46,956 nucleotides of DNA, taken from positions 1 to 46,956 of the forward strand of contig SXSU01000117.1 in NCBI GenBank assembly GCA_005793345.1, in the 5' to 3' direction. Below are positions 16,254 through 24,763 of the stretch, in pieces. The translations under genes and the position numbers were made by a program. Source of the DNA: Bdellovibrionales bacterium (GTDB lineage Bacteria > Bdellovibrionota > Bdellovibrionia > Bdellovibrionales > Bdellovibrionaceae). The notes beneath the pieces were generated by a model. It had not been told where the DNA came from. It saw only the letters and a program-made list of their open reading frames with translations, and ran no database searches. The first letter of the stretch is position 1. The number at the start of each line of letters is the position of its first letter.

Positions 16254-16832
16254 ATGAATAAAGCTACCAAGTTGACTCAAAACTGGAAACATAATCTTCC
16301 AATGTGGATTACTTACTCTCGTATTTTTTTCATCCCACCCTTAATCTATTGTTTGCTTCTAAATACTTCGACTTCAAATTTAGTTGCGGCTCTATTGTTT
16401 GCTATGGCCTCAATCACCGATTATTATGATGGTTATTTTGCCAGAAAATATAATGCCATTTCAAATATGGGCAAGTTTATGGATCCAGTGGCTGATAAAA
16501 TTTTAGTTTCAAGTATTTTTGTGATGCTTGTTTTTTTAAATAAAATTGATCCTTATATGGTTATTATTGTTCTTGCCCGTGATACTTATATTGGTGGACT
16601 GAGAGCCATTGCTGCTGCCGACCAATTTGTAATTGCAGCAAAGCCATCTGGTAAATGGAAAACAGCATTACAAATGGGAGCAATCCCCTTTATAATGATC
16701 GGAAATTTTGATAATTTACCTATTGCAACCTGGGCTTATTGGGTTTTATGGCTCAGTGTAATCTTGAGTTTAACAAGTGGTTTTGAATATTACTTATTGT
16801 ATAAGGCAGGATTAAAAAATAACTGCTCATGA
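16254..16832 (+). CDS. pgsA: CDP-diacylglycerol-glycerol-3-phosphate 3-phosphatidyltransferase
   Basis: A 192-residue integral membrane CDP-alcohol phosphatidyltransferase making phosphatidylglycerol phosphate. The signature D-x2-D-G-x2-A-R-x8-G-x3-D-x3-D is visible in DYYDGYFARKYNAISNMG then KFMDPVADK (about residues 58-85). About four to six membrane helices surround it, and LARDTYIGGLRAIA follows. The final residues NNCS and the TGA stop are encoded by the left arm of a modular repeat (from 16818), so the native C-terminus has been replaced or trimmed by that element. It is flanked on both sides by clusters of the repeat in opposite orientations. The ribosome binding site is weak and far from the ATG. 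Confidence 0.92.
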   Translation: MNKATKLTQNWKHNLPMWITYSRIFFIPPLIYCLLLNTSTSNLVAALLFAMASITDYYDGYFARKYNAISNMGKFMDPVADKILVSSIFVMLVFLNKIDPYMVIIVLARDTYIGGLRAIAAADQFVIAAKPSGKWKTALQMGAIPFIMIGNFDNLPIATWAYWVLWLSVILSLTSGFEYYLLYKAGLKNNCS

Positions 16833-17055
16833 TTAAGTCTGATCGCTTCGCGATTATATCAGACATAATCATAAGCAGTAATTTTCTTGTTTGTTGGGGG
16901 CGATTTTCAATCACCCCTATTATGAAAATCCAAACTAAAATTTGTATTTTCATAATTACTGCTCATGATTAAGTCTGATCGCTTTGCGATTATATGCGAG
17001 ACATAATCATGCGCCGTAATTTTCTTGTTTGTTGAGGGCGATTTTCAATCACCCC
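16818..17055 (-). repeat. Modular repeat cluster overlapping the pgsA 3' end
   Basis: In plus-strand order: A (16819-16882), B (16896-16917), C (16919-16956), A (16955-17020), B (17036-17055), all reversed relative to the copies upstream of pgsA. The first A begins inside pgsA and contains its stop codon. It is followed by AATTTTCTTG, so it may end pgsA transcription. Tips are TCGC-TTC-GCGA and TCGC-TTT-GCGA. In the second A the right arm is degenerate (GCGCCGTAAT). 17056-17108 holds nothing else recognisable. Confidence 0.88.
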
Positions 17056-17108
17056 TTAAATAAAATTAGAACATATTGTCAGGATTTAAGTTTAATAATA
17101 ACAAAGTA

Positions 17109-17137
17109 TTGACTTATTAATTGACCCTGATTAATCA
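17109..17137 (+). promoter_or_regulatory. Candidate promoter of tRNA-Gly
   Basis: TTGACT (17109-17114), a 17-bp spacer and TAATCA (17132-17137), placing the transcription start about 15-20 bp before the tRNA. The -10 match is moderate. Confidence 0.45.
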
Positions 17138-17160
17138 TACTCAAATCGTTTCATTCGATC

Positions 17161-17236
17161 GCGGGAATAGCTCAGTTGATAGAGCGTCGCCTTGCCAAGG
17201 CGAAGGTCGCGGGTTTGAGCCCCGTTTCCCGCTCCA
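17161..17236 (+). tRNA. tRNA-Gly (anticodon GCC)
   Basis: A 76-nt tRNA. The acceptor stem GCGGGAA pairs with TTCCCGC, and the discriminator T is followed by an encoded CCA (17234-17236). The D arm is GCTC/GAGC, and the anticodon arm TCGCC-TTGCCAA-GGCGA gives anticodon GCC. The T arm is GCGGG-TTTGAGC-CCCGT with one imperfect end pair. A terminator-like hairpin follows. Confidence 0.97.
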
Positions 17237-17248
17237 CTTTGCGCATTT

Positions 17249-17307
17249 GACTTGTTGCTGCTTTAAAATTTGAATTTCCACAACAACAAGTCTTGTTCAG
17301 TTTTTTT
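17249..17307 (+). terminator. Terminator after tRNA-Gly
   Basis: The 9-bp stem GACTTGTTG (17249-17257) / CAACAAGTC (17284-17292) is followed by TTGTTCAG and a run of seven T at 17301-17307. It lies between the tRNA and the stop codon of the convergent secreted-protein gene. Confidence 0.7.
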
Positions 17308-19021
17308 ATTTTACTTTAGTAACTGGGGAAGCTGATTTAACACCTATCACATCACCCGAAGAACCATTATTAAAAATTTCTGCTATACCAATTCGATACT
17401 CGCCTTTTGGTGGGGCTTTAATTGTAACAAGATACGAGCTCCCTGCCAAATTTGACGAGGCAATAACATCTACTAAATTATTACCAACATTTATTTTGGT
17501 TGAATAATTTGAAGCATTAGCAGGAATAATTAAAGTACTCTCAGTTCCATCAGGTAAAGTAAATTGAATACAAAAACTAGTTATATTATTAAGTGGAACG
17601 AGTTTGTTATTTAAATTTTTTCTATTTACCTTCCACGAAACATTTATTTGAGAAGTTTGGGTTAATTTATTAAATACTACTTTACGTTTTATTGAAGTAG
17701 AAGCAGGTGATTTTAAAATGTAACTTTTCATTGAGCTAGAAGGACATCTTATTTTATTAAATACTTCTGTGCAGGTGTATTGAGCTGACCAGCTGAGTGA
17801 ATCACCCTCAACTAATTTTGATGCAGTTTGATGAGCAGCTGCGAGTTTAAAATTATATGTTCCTTCAACATTCAATCCTTTTAAACTTAATGTTGGGCTA
17901 GTTCCTGAGGTAAAAGTCAAAACATCTGCTTCACCATTACTCCATTCAACAATATAATCTCCAGAATTATCTACAATTACCTTCGCGGTATCGCCCCTTG
18001 GATTAGTTACATTAAAGACATAATCAGTTATTTTCCCCGGTTGTATGACCATACCACTTTTTGTTTTTTTGGGAGGTAAAAATGAAGTTACAATCTGCGC
18101 TGTTTTAGAAGTATATGTTGAAGTTACTTTTCCTTTTGTTGGGGCTAAAAAATTATCGTAAGACTTTGTAATTGTCTTCGAAATAAAATTACTTTTCTCA
18201 CCCGCATAATCAAAAGCAATTACATCTAACTTAAAGCTTCCTGGAGCTAAATTTATATTTTCAATGGCATAGTTTAAATTATTAGGACGAATAATTTTTA
18301 CAAATTGATTAGCTAAATCTAAAGTCCCATTATCTAAAATTGGTGTAAATTTAGCTTCCACATGGCTAATTTCAAGGTTTAGTAATTTTCGGTTATCAGC
18401 TCTATTTGGTTGAATATAAACTGATAATTTTGACTCTCCAGATGAAGTATTTTCAATACTAGGTTCACTTATTACTAAATCAGCCAACCGAATATGAGAC
18501 TTAACCAAGTAAGCAATCGTAATATCATTCTTCGTAACTATAATTTGATTATTATCATTTCCACCAAATGAAGTCTGTGCAAATACTGGTCTAAACTCTG
18601 TAAAATAATCAACATTATAAATACTCAAATCCGAACGTGAAATATACTGCTTTTTATTTCCACCAAACTCAAACAAATCATCATTAGAATTTTCAGGATA
18701 AAATTTATTTGCTCCATTTCTAAATTCCCAGTCTGGAGATAATGTGGCTGGGTGGGTCCCGCCATAACCAGTCGTCAAGACATCAGTACTAATTGCTACC
18801 AACTTACAATCTTTTGTTTCTCTACAATAACTCAAATTAGGCATCGATATCCAATTCCCCTTGTTTCCATAATATAAACCATAAGTAGGAATCGTATAAT
18901 TTAAATTATCATCATGATAATCTACCATCTCAACATAGTCTGCATTACTGAGTGTTGAAATTGCTAAACAACCAATAGTTATAACTTTGCGAATTATATT
19001 TTTTAACTTCAAATTTTTCAT
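17306..19021 (-). CDS. Large secreted protein, beta-rich, unknown function
   Basis: A 571-residue protein with a classical signal peptide (KNLKLKNIIRKVITIGCLAIS, cleavage probably after SNA near residue 27). The mature part is Ser/Thr/Asn-rich with many predicted beta strands. It contains two stretches that look like immunoglobulin or fibronectin type III modules (for example KLAAAHQTASKLVEGDSLSWSAQYTC, and VSWKVNRKNLNNKLVPLNNITSFCIQF with a Cys pair). No catalytic motif was recognised. GGAG precedes the ATG. It is convergent with tRNA-Gly. It resembles the cell-surface or secreted proteins common in predatory and host-associated bacteria, but that is only an impression. Confidence 0.75.
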   Translation of the reverse strand: MKNLKLKNIIRKVITIGCLAISTLSNADYVEMVDYHDDNLNYTIPTYGLYYGNKGNWISMPNLSYCRETKDCKLVAISTDVLTTGYGGTHPATLSPDWEFRNGANKFYPENSNDDLFEFGGNKKQYISRSDLSIYNVDYFTEFRPVFAQTSFGGNDNNQIIVTKNDITIAYLVKSHIRLADLVISEPSIENTSSGESKLSVYIQPNRADNRKLLNLEISHVEAKFTPILDNGTLDLANQFVKIIRPNNLNYAIENINLAPGSFKLDVIAFDYAGEKSNFISKTITKSYDNFLAPTKGKVTSTYTSKTAQIVTSFLPPKKTKSGMVIQPGKITDYVFNVTNPRGDTAKVIVDNSGDYIVEWSNGEADVLTFTSGTSPTLSLKGLNVEGTYNFKLAAAHQTASKLVEGDSLSWSAQYTCTEVFNKIRCPSSSMKSYILKSPASTSIKRKVVFNKLTQTSQINVSWKVNRKNLNNKLVPLNNITSFCIQFTLPDGTESTLIIPANASNYSTKINVGNNLVDVIASSNLAGSSYLVTIKAPPKGEYRIGIAEIFNNGSSGDVIGVKSASPVTKVK

Positions 19022-19245
19022 TTTAGTTCATCTCCAATGTTATTGTTCACTACTTATAAAATTGGAATCTGCAATTTTGATGTCTGTTCGAAATTGAGAA
19101 GAAATAAATTGTAATATCAGTTTTAATTCAAAAAATTCTATATCTTGGAATTAATTCTACAAATGAAACAATCATAAAAATGTAACTAAAATTATATACA
19201 GATGTATAAATAATATTCGCGACTTTAAATAAAATTAAATACCAT

Positions 19246-19262
19246 TTTGAAACGATTTCAAA
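19246..19262 (-). terminator. Hairpin just after ftsY
   Basis: The perfect 7-bp stem TTTGAAA-CGA-TTTCAAA lies immediately downstream of the ftsY stop codon. The stretch that follows on the minus strand is T-rich but interrupted, so termination is possible rather than certain. The rest of 19022-19263 shows nothing recognisable. Confidence 0.4.
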
Positions 19263-19263
19263 G

Positions 19264-20475
19264 TTAATTAATAATAGATTCAACAAATGACTTAGGAGAA
19301 AATGGACGTAAGTCATTAATCTTTTCACCTACACCAATAAGTTTTATTGGAACTTGAAGTTCATTTGTTACTCCGATTGCAACCCCACCCTTTGCCGTGC
19401 CATCCATTTTAGTTAAGACAACGCCTGTTAATTGTAATGATTTATGAAATTCCTTGGCTTGCATTAAAGCGTTTTGACCTTGGTTTGCATCTAATACTAA
19501 TAACACTTCATGGGGAGCTTCTGGAATTACTTTTTGAATCACCCTTTTCATTTTTTTAATTTCTTCCATTAAATTTTGCTGAGTATGAAGCCTTCCAGCT
19601 GTATCAATTATTATCACATCATACCCTTTTGCTTTACCACTATTAACAGCATCAAAGGCAACCGCTGATGGGTCGGTAACACCTTGAGGCGAAAATATTT
19701 CAACTTGTGCTCGATCTGTCCAGGCTTGAAGTTGAGCTCCAGCTGCAGCTCTAAAGGTATCACCTGCCGCTACAAGTACTCGTTTACCTTCCTGAGCTAA
19801 CCGAGAAGCTATTTTCCCAATGGATGTGGTTTTACCCGCACCATTCACTCCTACGACCATCCAAACCGAAGGCTTTGTAAATTCAAATTTATAAAATGGA
19901 TTTATTAAATCTTCCTCAGAAGAAATTAACTCGCCACTAGAAAATGTTTGAGCAAATATATTTAACATTTCTTTTTTAATAGCATCTTTAACGGAATCAG
20001 CATTTTTCTTTTCGGAGTTTGAAAGAGTCTCAGAAATTTTAGAAAGTAATCTTTCGACTGTTTGGGGGCCGAGGTCACTTGTATATAAAATTTCCTCGAT
20101 ATCTTCAATTTGCGCAATCTTAGTTTCACCAAATAAGGATTGAATTCGTCCCCAAAGATTTTTGCGCGTTTGCAAAAGTGCATCACCCAAATTTGCTTTT
20201 TCCTCTGCCACCTTGATTTTATCAATTTGAATTTCATTTGTTTTAATTTTAAAATCTTCTTTTGGAGCTAAAGACTCTTTGGATTTATCTGTTAAATCTT
20301 GATTAAATTTATCTTGTCTTAGTTTATCTTGATCATTTTGATTATTTTTACTTTCTAAATCAAGTTTAGAACTTTTTTTCAAATAATTTGCAGTGACTGT
20401 TCCTATGATAATAATGAAAAGTAAAATTGCAACACCAGCAATTATTTGTAATGCATTGAGAGCTTCAGGTTTCAT
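19264..20475 (-). CDS. ftsY: Signal recognition particle receptor FtsY
   Basis: A 403-residue SRP receptor GTPase that docks ribosome-nascent chain-SRP complexes at the membrane. A membrane helix (LQIIAGVAILLFIIIIGTV, residues 9-27) anchors it. A charged Lys/Asp/Gln-rich A-region follows to about residue 95, then the NG domain. The G1 P-loop is GVNGAGKTTSIGKIA, then DTFRAAAGAQLQAW, G3 is IIDTAGRLHTQ, G4 is VVLTKMDGTAKGG and the end is GVGEKINDLRPF. Many FtsY proteins are only peripherally attached; the true N-terminal helix is as in some deltaproteobacteria and actinobacteria. A modular repeat lies in its 5' leader (20497-20576). Confidence 0.97.
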   Translation of the reverse strand: MKPEALNALQIIAGVAILLFIIIIGTVTANYLKKSSKLDLESKNNQNDQDKLRQDKFNQDLTDKSKESLAPKEDFKIKTNEIQIDKIKVAEEKANLGDALLQTRKNLWGRIQSLFGETKIAQIEDIEEILYTSDLGPQTVERLLSKISETLSNSEKKNADSVKDAIKKEMLNIFAQTFSSGELISSEEDLINPFYKFEFTKPSVWMVVGVNGAGKTTSIGKIASRLAQEGKRVLVAAGDTFRAAAGAQLQAWTDRAQVEIFSPQGVTDPSAVAFDAVNSGKAKGYDVIIIDTAGRLHTQQNLMEEIKKMKRVIQKVIPEAPHEVLLVLDANQGQNALMQAKEFHKSLQLTGVVLTKMDGTAKGGVAIGVTNELQVPIKLIGVGEKINDLRPFSPKSFVESIIN

Positions 20476-20496
20476 ATACTCATATCCTTTAATTTT

Positions 20497-20576
20497 AATA
20501 ACTGCTCATGATTAGGTCCGATCGCTTAGCGATTATATGCGAGACAAAATCATGGGCTGTTATTTTTTTGTTTGTT
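20497..20576 (-). repeat. Modular repeat A with truncated B, in the ftsY leader
   Basis: Outer arms AATAACTGCTCATGATTA and AATCATGGGCTGTTATT, with tip TCGC-TTA-GCGA at 20522-20532. It is followed by TTTTTTGTTTGTT, the A-B linker, but the B hairpin itself is missing. It lies 21 bp upstream of the ftsY start codon and about 120 bp after the murB stop codon. Confidence 0.82.
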
Positions 20577-20695
20577 AAACTATAACAAATATTTATTTTC
20601 GAACTCACATTATTCTAGATTTTCGGAAGATGGAGTGTAGCATGATAGATATTAATTAATAACATATAATGCAAAGCGAGATTAAATATGAAATA

Positions 20696-21805
20696 TTACC
20701 AAAAAATAGGTTCAGGCTCAAGTTGAACTCCAAATTTATTTTTCACATCATTTATAATTTCTGTTGCTAGTTTTTGTACTTCATTTGAAGTAGTGATAGA
20801 ACCACCATAATTCACTAATACTAGGGCTTGTTTTTCAAACATTCCTACAAGTCCCAATTTCTTACCTTTCCAACCTGATTGATCAATTAGCCAACCTGCT
20901 GCGAGTTTATATGAATTAACTTTGCACTCCGAGTTATCTTCTTTATCTGATATATGTGATTTATCTGATTTGACTGATTTAACTGATACTTCATAACTAA
21001 CTAGATTAGGATATTTTTTTAATAAATCATTATGTACAACTTTACTAACAATTGGATTTTTAAAAAAACTACCTGCGTTTCCAATAATCCTTGGATCTGG
21101 GAGTTTTTTTTGCCGAATGTTAACAATTGCTTGAGCTATATGTGGTGGAAAATCTTCTTTTAGTGAAAGTTTTTTTAATTCAGCTCTTATATCACCATAT
21201 TCTAAGTGCAAAATATTATTTTTAGGGATTCGAAAAGTAACATCCCAAACTAAATAATGGGAGTGTGACATTTTTTTAAATATACTATCGCGATATGCAA
21301 ATAAACATTCTGAATTAGTAAATTTTTTTTCAACACCAGTTTTTAAATCAATGCAATTTACTTCCCAAATAAAATCTTTAACTTCTACCCCATAAGCACC
21401 AATATTTTGAATGGGAGCCGCGCCTACTGTGCCAGGAATTAAGGATAGATTTTCGAGTCCAAAATATCCATACATTAAAGTCCATTGAATCAAATCATTC
21501 CAAATTTCACCTGCAGATGAATTTATATACCAAAAATTATTATCCTCAGAAACTAATTTGAGTCCTTTATTATTGATTTTTAAAACCAAACCATTTATTT
21601 TTGGAGGTAAAACTAAATTGCTTCCTCCGCCAAGAATTTTCCATGGCATATTTCTAAATTTTAAATTTTTAGTCAAAACCTTTAATTGCTCTATATTTTC
21701 AATTTCAACAAAATACTCAGCATAAGAATTAAGGTGTAATGTATTTAAGGAACTTAAATCAAAGTTAAAAAAAATAGAATTAGAACTTAACGAATCAGAT
21801 TTCAT
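20696..21805 (-). CDS. murB: UDP-N-acetylenolpyruvoylglucosamine reductase
   Basis: A 369-residue FAD-dependent MurB that makes UDP-N-acetylmuramate for peptidoglycan. FAD-binding blocks are GGGSNLVLP, PGTVGAAPIQNIGAYGVEV and GNAGSFFKNPIV. YRDSIFK matches the type I (E. coli-like) Tyr-loop. AAGWLIDQSGWKG and EPEPIFW complete the C-terminal domain with the catalytic Glu. I start at the ATG at 21805; a TTG at 21814 would add three residues. Between the NPIV block and AAGWLID there is an unusual low-complexity insertion (SVKSVKSDKSHISDKEDN) encoded by 9-bp tandem repeats at about 20941-20990. It leaves the reading frame intact. Confidence 0.95.
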   Translation of the reverse strand: MKSDSLSSNSIFFNFDLSSLNTLHLNSYAEYFVEIENIEQLKVLTKNLKFRNMPWKILGGGSNLVLPPKINGLVLKINNKGLKLVSEDNNFWYINSSAGEIWNDLIQWTLMYGYFGLENLSLIPGTVGAAPIQNIGAYGVEVKDFIWEVNCIDLKTGVEKKFTNSECLFAYRDSIFKKMSHSHYLVWDVTFRIPKNNILHLEYGDIRAELKKLSLKEDFPPHIAQAIVNIRQKKLPDPRIIGNAGSFFKNPIVSKVVHNDLLKKYPNLVSYEVSVKSVKSDKSHISDKEDNSECKVNSYKLAAGWLIDQSGWKGKKLGLVGMFEKQALVLVNYGGSITTSNEVQKLATEIINDVKNKFGVQLEPEPIFW

Positions 21806-22026
21806 TATAAACAAATATAATTCAATTCAAACTTATTTTCAACTTATAATAAAATCCATAATTTAAGAAATATCATTATCTTCAAAATTTAAAGAATATT
21901 GTAAAAAAATTAAAAAAAAAAGAAATTTGCTGAACTCATCAAAAATAATTTAGTTACACAATGGACTGGCAGTAAGGACTAACATCTAGGCCTTAAGTAT
22001 TTTTAAAGAATACCGATTTGCATTAC

Positions 22027-22698
22027 ATGGGAAGTAATCATCAAGTTATAATTATTCATTCTAGAGAAGACAATTTATCTGCAATAGAGTCTGGATTAAT
22101 TCATCTTGGAATTGAAAAAATTCAAAAAGTATTAATTGGTGAACTTTCAAGTCAAGAAAAGATCAATAAAGCAGATTTAATTATATTTAAATGTGATTCA
22201 GTGAGTGAAAAAATAATGCTAAATCTCATTCAATTTGCAAATAAACATCCTCGGTCTAAAGTATTAGTTATTGCCCAACAGATCTCACTCTCTGCTTACA
22301 AACAAGTTGGTATGATGAAGAATATTTTTACATTGCAAGAACCATTTGAAATTAATATTTATGAAAATTTAGTTACTGATTTAATTGAGTATAAAAAATT
22401 AGATTTAATACAGTTCCCAAGGTTTGTTACCAATGAACCCGCTCGAATACTTGTTATGGAAACTGGATTATTTATACCAACACGTATGCGAAACTATTCT
22501 ACAGGTGGTGCTTTTTTTGAATACAAAGGAATTTCATTACGAGTGGGTCATAATCTTAACTTAAATTTACTCAACCACCAAACGTCAACTCAAACTAAAG
22601 AGCGTCTTCAAATTAAAGCAAAAGTTGTGTGGGTTAGAAATGGTGAATCAAGCTTAAGCGCTGACCGTGGTGTTGGAGTACAGTTCAATGAAATCTAA
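22027..22698 (+). CDS. Receiver-like domain plus PilZ domain protein
   Basis: About 223 residues. The N-terminal 120 residues look like a degenerate receiver (CheY-like) fold: VIIIHSREDNLSAIESGL, then ADLIIFKCDSVSE in place of the phospho-acceptor strand, then VLVIAQQISLSAYKQVGM and FTLQEPFEI, which retain the general layout but not the usual acidic pocket. The C-terminal part is a PilZ domain with NYSTGGAFFEY (the D/NxSxxG motif) and AKVVWVRNGE, ending in DRGVGVQF. The upstream Arg motif is weak (RFVTNEPARI). Start is the ATG at 22027 or a TTG nine bases earlier; neither has a strong ribosome binding site. It is likely a c-di-GMP effector. Confidence 0.75.
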   Translation: MGSNHQVIIIHSREDNLSAIESGLIHLGIEKIQKVLIGELSSQEKINKADLIIFKCDSVSEKIMLNLIQFANKHPRSKVLVIAQQISLSAYKQVGMMKNIFTLQEPFEINIYENLVTDLIEYKKLDLIQFPRFVTNEPARILVMETGLFIPTRMRNYSTGGAFFEYKGISLRVGHNLNLNLLNHQTSTQTKERLQIKAKVVWVRNGESSLSADRGVGVQFNEI

Positions 22699-22785
22699 AT
22701 TTTTAATTTATCACCTTCTCTAATTTATAAAAAAATAATTTTAAAAGTCATGTTGATGATCACCATTCATTATTTGAATAAGTGT

Positions 22786-23217
22786 TTAATTTACGGTACA
22801 ATTTGAGAGCGTTAAGTCATTTGAAGTCAATTTCCCACAGACAAAACTTCCATAACCGTCTCCAAAACGATTAATTTCTGCAACTCCGTTAAATTGTTTT
22901 AAAGTAATTCCACCTTTTGATTTACATTTTATTGAAAGTGAAACAGCAAAATGGGGTTGATTTGGTTTATCTAAATTGTGGTTTATCACTTGAGTACAAA
23001 TAGCATCACCAATATTCAATCCACATTTTTTTGTATCAGAATATTATGTCTTCCAAACACCTCCAGAAGGCATTACTTTGATATAACCGGAATCTATATT
23101 CATCTCAAAAAAATACTCTCTATCAAGTTTATCCAAAGCTTCACATAGAATAAGTCTATCATCGGCGTGAGCTATAATATAGAAAAGTGAAGTAACAAAA
23201 ATACTAATTAATTTCAT
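22786..23217 (-). pseudogene. Cys-rich small secreted protein, broken by an in-frame stop
   Basis: The gene begins at an ATG at 23217 with GAGG upstream and a signal peptide MKLISIFVTSLFYIIAHA. It reads to a TAA at 23046-23044 after VWKT. The same frame then continues without a further stop for 85 codons (SDTKKCGLNIGDAIC to the TAA at 22786). The cysteines are spread over both halves (one before, five after), and the beta-rich pattern continues, so this looks like one secreted protein of about 143 residues with a nonsense mutation. Readthrough, or a sequencing error at the TAA, is the alternative. No family was recognised. Confidence 0.6.
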
Positions 23218-23429
23218 ATAAACCTCAATTCGAATATTAAACTTGCACTTTGGTAAAAGTGTCAAGAAATCAAAACTTTTTCATCAGAACTTTGATAAAG
23301 TAAGCCTACTCAAATTAACAAAAACCACTGATCTTATGAAGCTTTACTATCGTGTGAAAGAACGGGGCATCAACTTACATGTTCGGAAGATAAAACTTAG
23401 AAAGCTTAGGCTGAATAAATTTAAATAGT

Positions 23430-24164
23430 TTAGACTGATTCAAAAAATTCAGTTATCGCTTTATTAAATTTCATTTTATCTTTTGATTTAAAGGAATCTT
23501 TCATTAATTCGCAACTAGTGATCCTATCAACTCTAAAAAATCGAATATCATTTCTGAGGTAATCCCAAGCTAGAATGTGCCAAACTGGCCAGTTAAAAAG
23601 TAAATAATGCGGTTCAATGATTCTATTCGAAATGTTACCTTTCTCATCGTTGTAGCCAATTTCAAGCTGCTTACATTCAAAAAAACTGATTCGTAGCGGG
23701 ATAATAATATTTTCTTTTGGAATTTTAAAACTAGATAGAACTTTATCGGTAGCGGTGTCTCCAACCCAAATTCGTTTGCGAATGTTTTGAATATAATGTC
23801 TCTGGGTATCTGGAAAAGATTGGGCTATTTTGAAACGAATACTTCGAAGATTGCTCATTAGGAATGGAGGTTTCAACTTTTCCATCGTAGCTATAGCAAT
23901 TAGCAAATCAAGAATTTCACTATAATTTAACTGCAATTTACCCAATCCCCAGCCTCGCTGAAGCCTTATTCCACCGCCGCGCCCACGGTCTGATTCAATG
24001 GGATAGCCGGCTTCTTCTAGATCGCGCAAATCACGCATTAAAGTCCGCAGGCTTACATTAAGCAGCCGACTAAGCTCCAACGAATTACGCACTTCCTCCG
24101 TTTTTAGCAGACCAATGAGATTGTCGAGACGACTTTTGCGACTAATATAGTTAGATTTCGGCAT
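23430..24164 (-). CDS. WYL-domain transcriptional regulator (HTH_11 plus WYL)
   Basis: A 244-residue regulator of the YafY/DeoR-like type. The N-terminal winged HTH spans RLDNLIGLLKTEEV to LNVSLRTLMRDLRDLEEAGYPIE, followed by the family-typical DRGRGGGIRLQRG. The C-terminal WYL domain shows PHYLLFNWPVWHILAWDYLRNDIRFFRVDRI, with the Trp-Tyr-Leu position partly altered. I start at MPKSNYIS (24164); an upstream in-frame TTG-to-ATG extension would run into the shared promoter. It is divergent from a DUF1761 membrane protein, with a palindrome between them, so it likely represses itself and that gene. Confidence 0.88.
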   Translation of the reverse strand: MPKSNYISRKSRLDNLIGLLKTEEVRNSLELSRLLNVSLRTLMRDLRDLEEAGYPIESDRGRGGGIRLQRGWGLGKLQLNYSEILDLLIAIATMEKLKPPFLMSNLRSIRFKIAQSFPDTQRHYIQNIRKRIWVGDTATDKVLSSFKIPKENIIIPLRISFFECKQLEIGYNDEKGNISNRIIEPHYLLFNWPVWHILAWDYLRNDIRFFRVDRITSCELMKDSFKSKDKMKFNKAITEFFESV

Positions 24165-24169
24165 AAAAC

Positions 24170-24194
24170 AAATATGCCATAAAATGACATATTT
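24170..24194. promoter_or_regulatory. Probable operator between WYL regulator and membrane protein
   Basis: A 25-bp near-perfect palindrome, arms AAATATG and CATATTT with an inner CAT/ATG pairing and one mismatched pair. It lies directly before the regulator start codon in the 66-bp divergent spacer. Confidence 0.6.
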
Positions 24195-24230
24195 ACAAAT
24201 AAGATAATTATCAAAAACAAAGGAGATAAA

Positions 24231-24647
24231 ATGCATTTTGTAATATCAGAAATTAGTTGGATAGGAATGTTGCTGATAACTGTCTTTAATTTCATTTTTG
24301 GAGGCTTCTATTTTGGCGTTGTCATCTCGAAAATGTATTTGAGTGCGATGGGGAGAGAGAAAGAGCCAAAACAGAAACCTTCAGGTCTCATGGTTGCCGG
24401 GCCAACAGTTTGTGGTATATTTATCACGTTAACAAGCGCTGTGTTAATCAAGGTCCTGAACATTCAAACCCTTTCGGATGCATTGGTATTTGGTGCCACG
24501 GTTGGGATTGGGTATTTCATTCCGATGATAATGACAGTGTCGATCAATCCGAATTTCCCGCGTCCATTTTTCTATACCGCGATAAATGCCCCGTACTTCC
24601 TTATTTCAAGTCTTGTGACTACTGTGACTCTTGTAGGAATTCAATAA
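24231..24647 (+). CDS. DUF1761-like small integral membrane protein
   Basis: A 138-residue protein with four predicted membrane helices (about residues 9-30, 50-70, 80-102 and 115-136). The first helix with FNFIFGGFYFGVVISKMYL, and a Gly/Pro-rich loop, fit the DUF1761 family of unknown function. AGGAG precedes the ATG. The gene is visibly richer in G+C (about 45% by eye, with codons such as GCC, CCG and GGG) than its neighbours, which suggests acquisition from another genome together with the divergent WYL regulator. Confidence 0.75.
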   Translation: MHFVISEISWIGMLLITVFNFIFGGFYFGVVISKMYLSAMGREKEPKQKPSGLMVAGPTVCGIFITLTSAVLIKVLNIQTLSDALVFGATVGIGYFIPMIMTVSINPNFPRPFFYTAINAPYFLISSLVTTVTLVGIQ

Positions 24648-24763
24648 TTTATAAGGCATTGTAATGAAGTTTCAATATTATTAATACAACCTGAATTGCG
24701 AAGTAGGATTGTTGAAAACCTTAAATCTACTACCAACATTTGGATTGGTTTTATAGTTATTTG

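Noticed and set aside
23243..23428. A 61-codon plus-strand frame with ATG
   Set aside because: No ribosome binding site, basic low-complexity product, and it overlaps the signal-peptide end of the broken secreted gene; likely chance.
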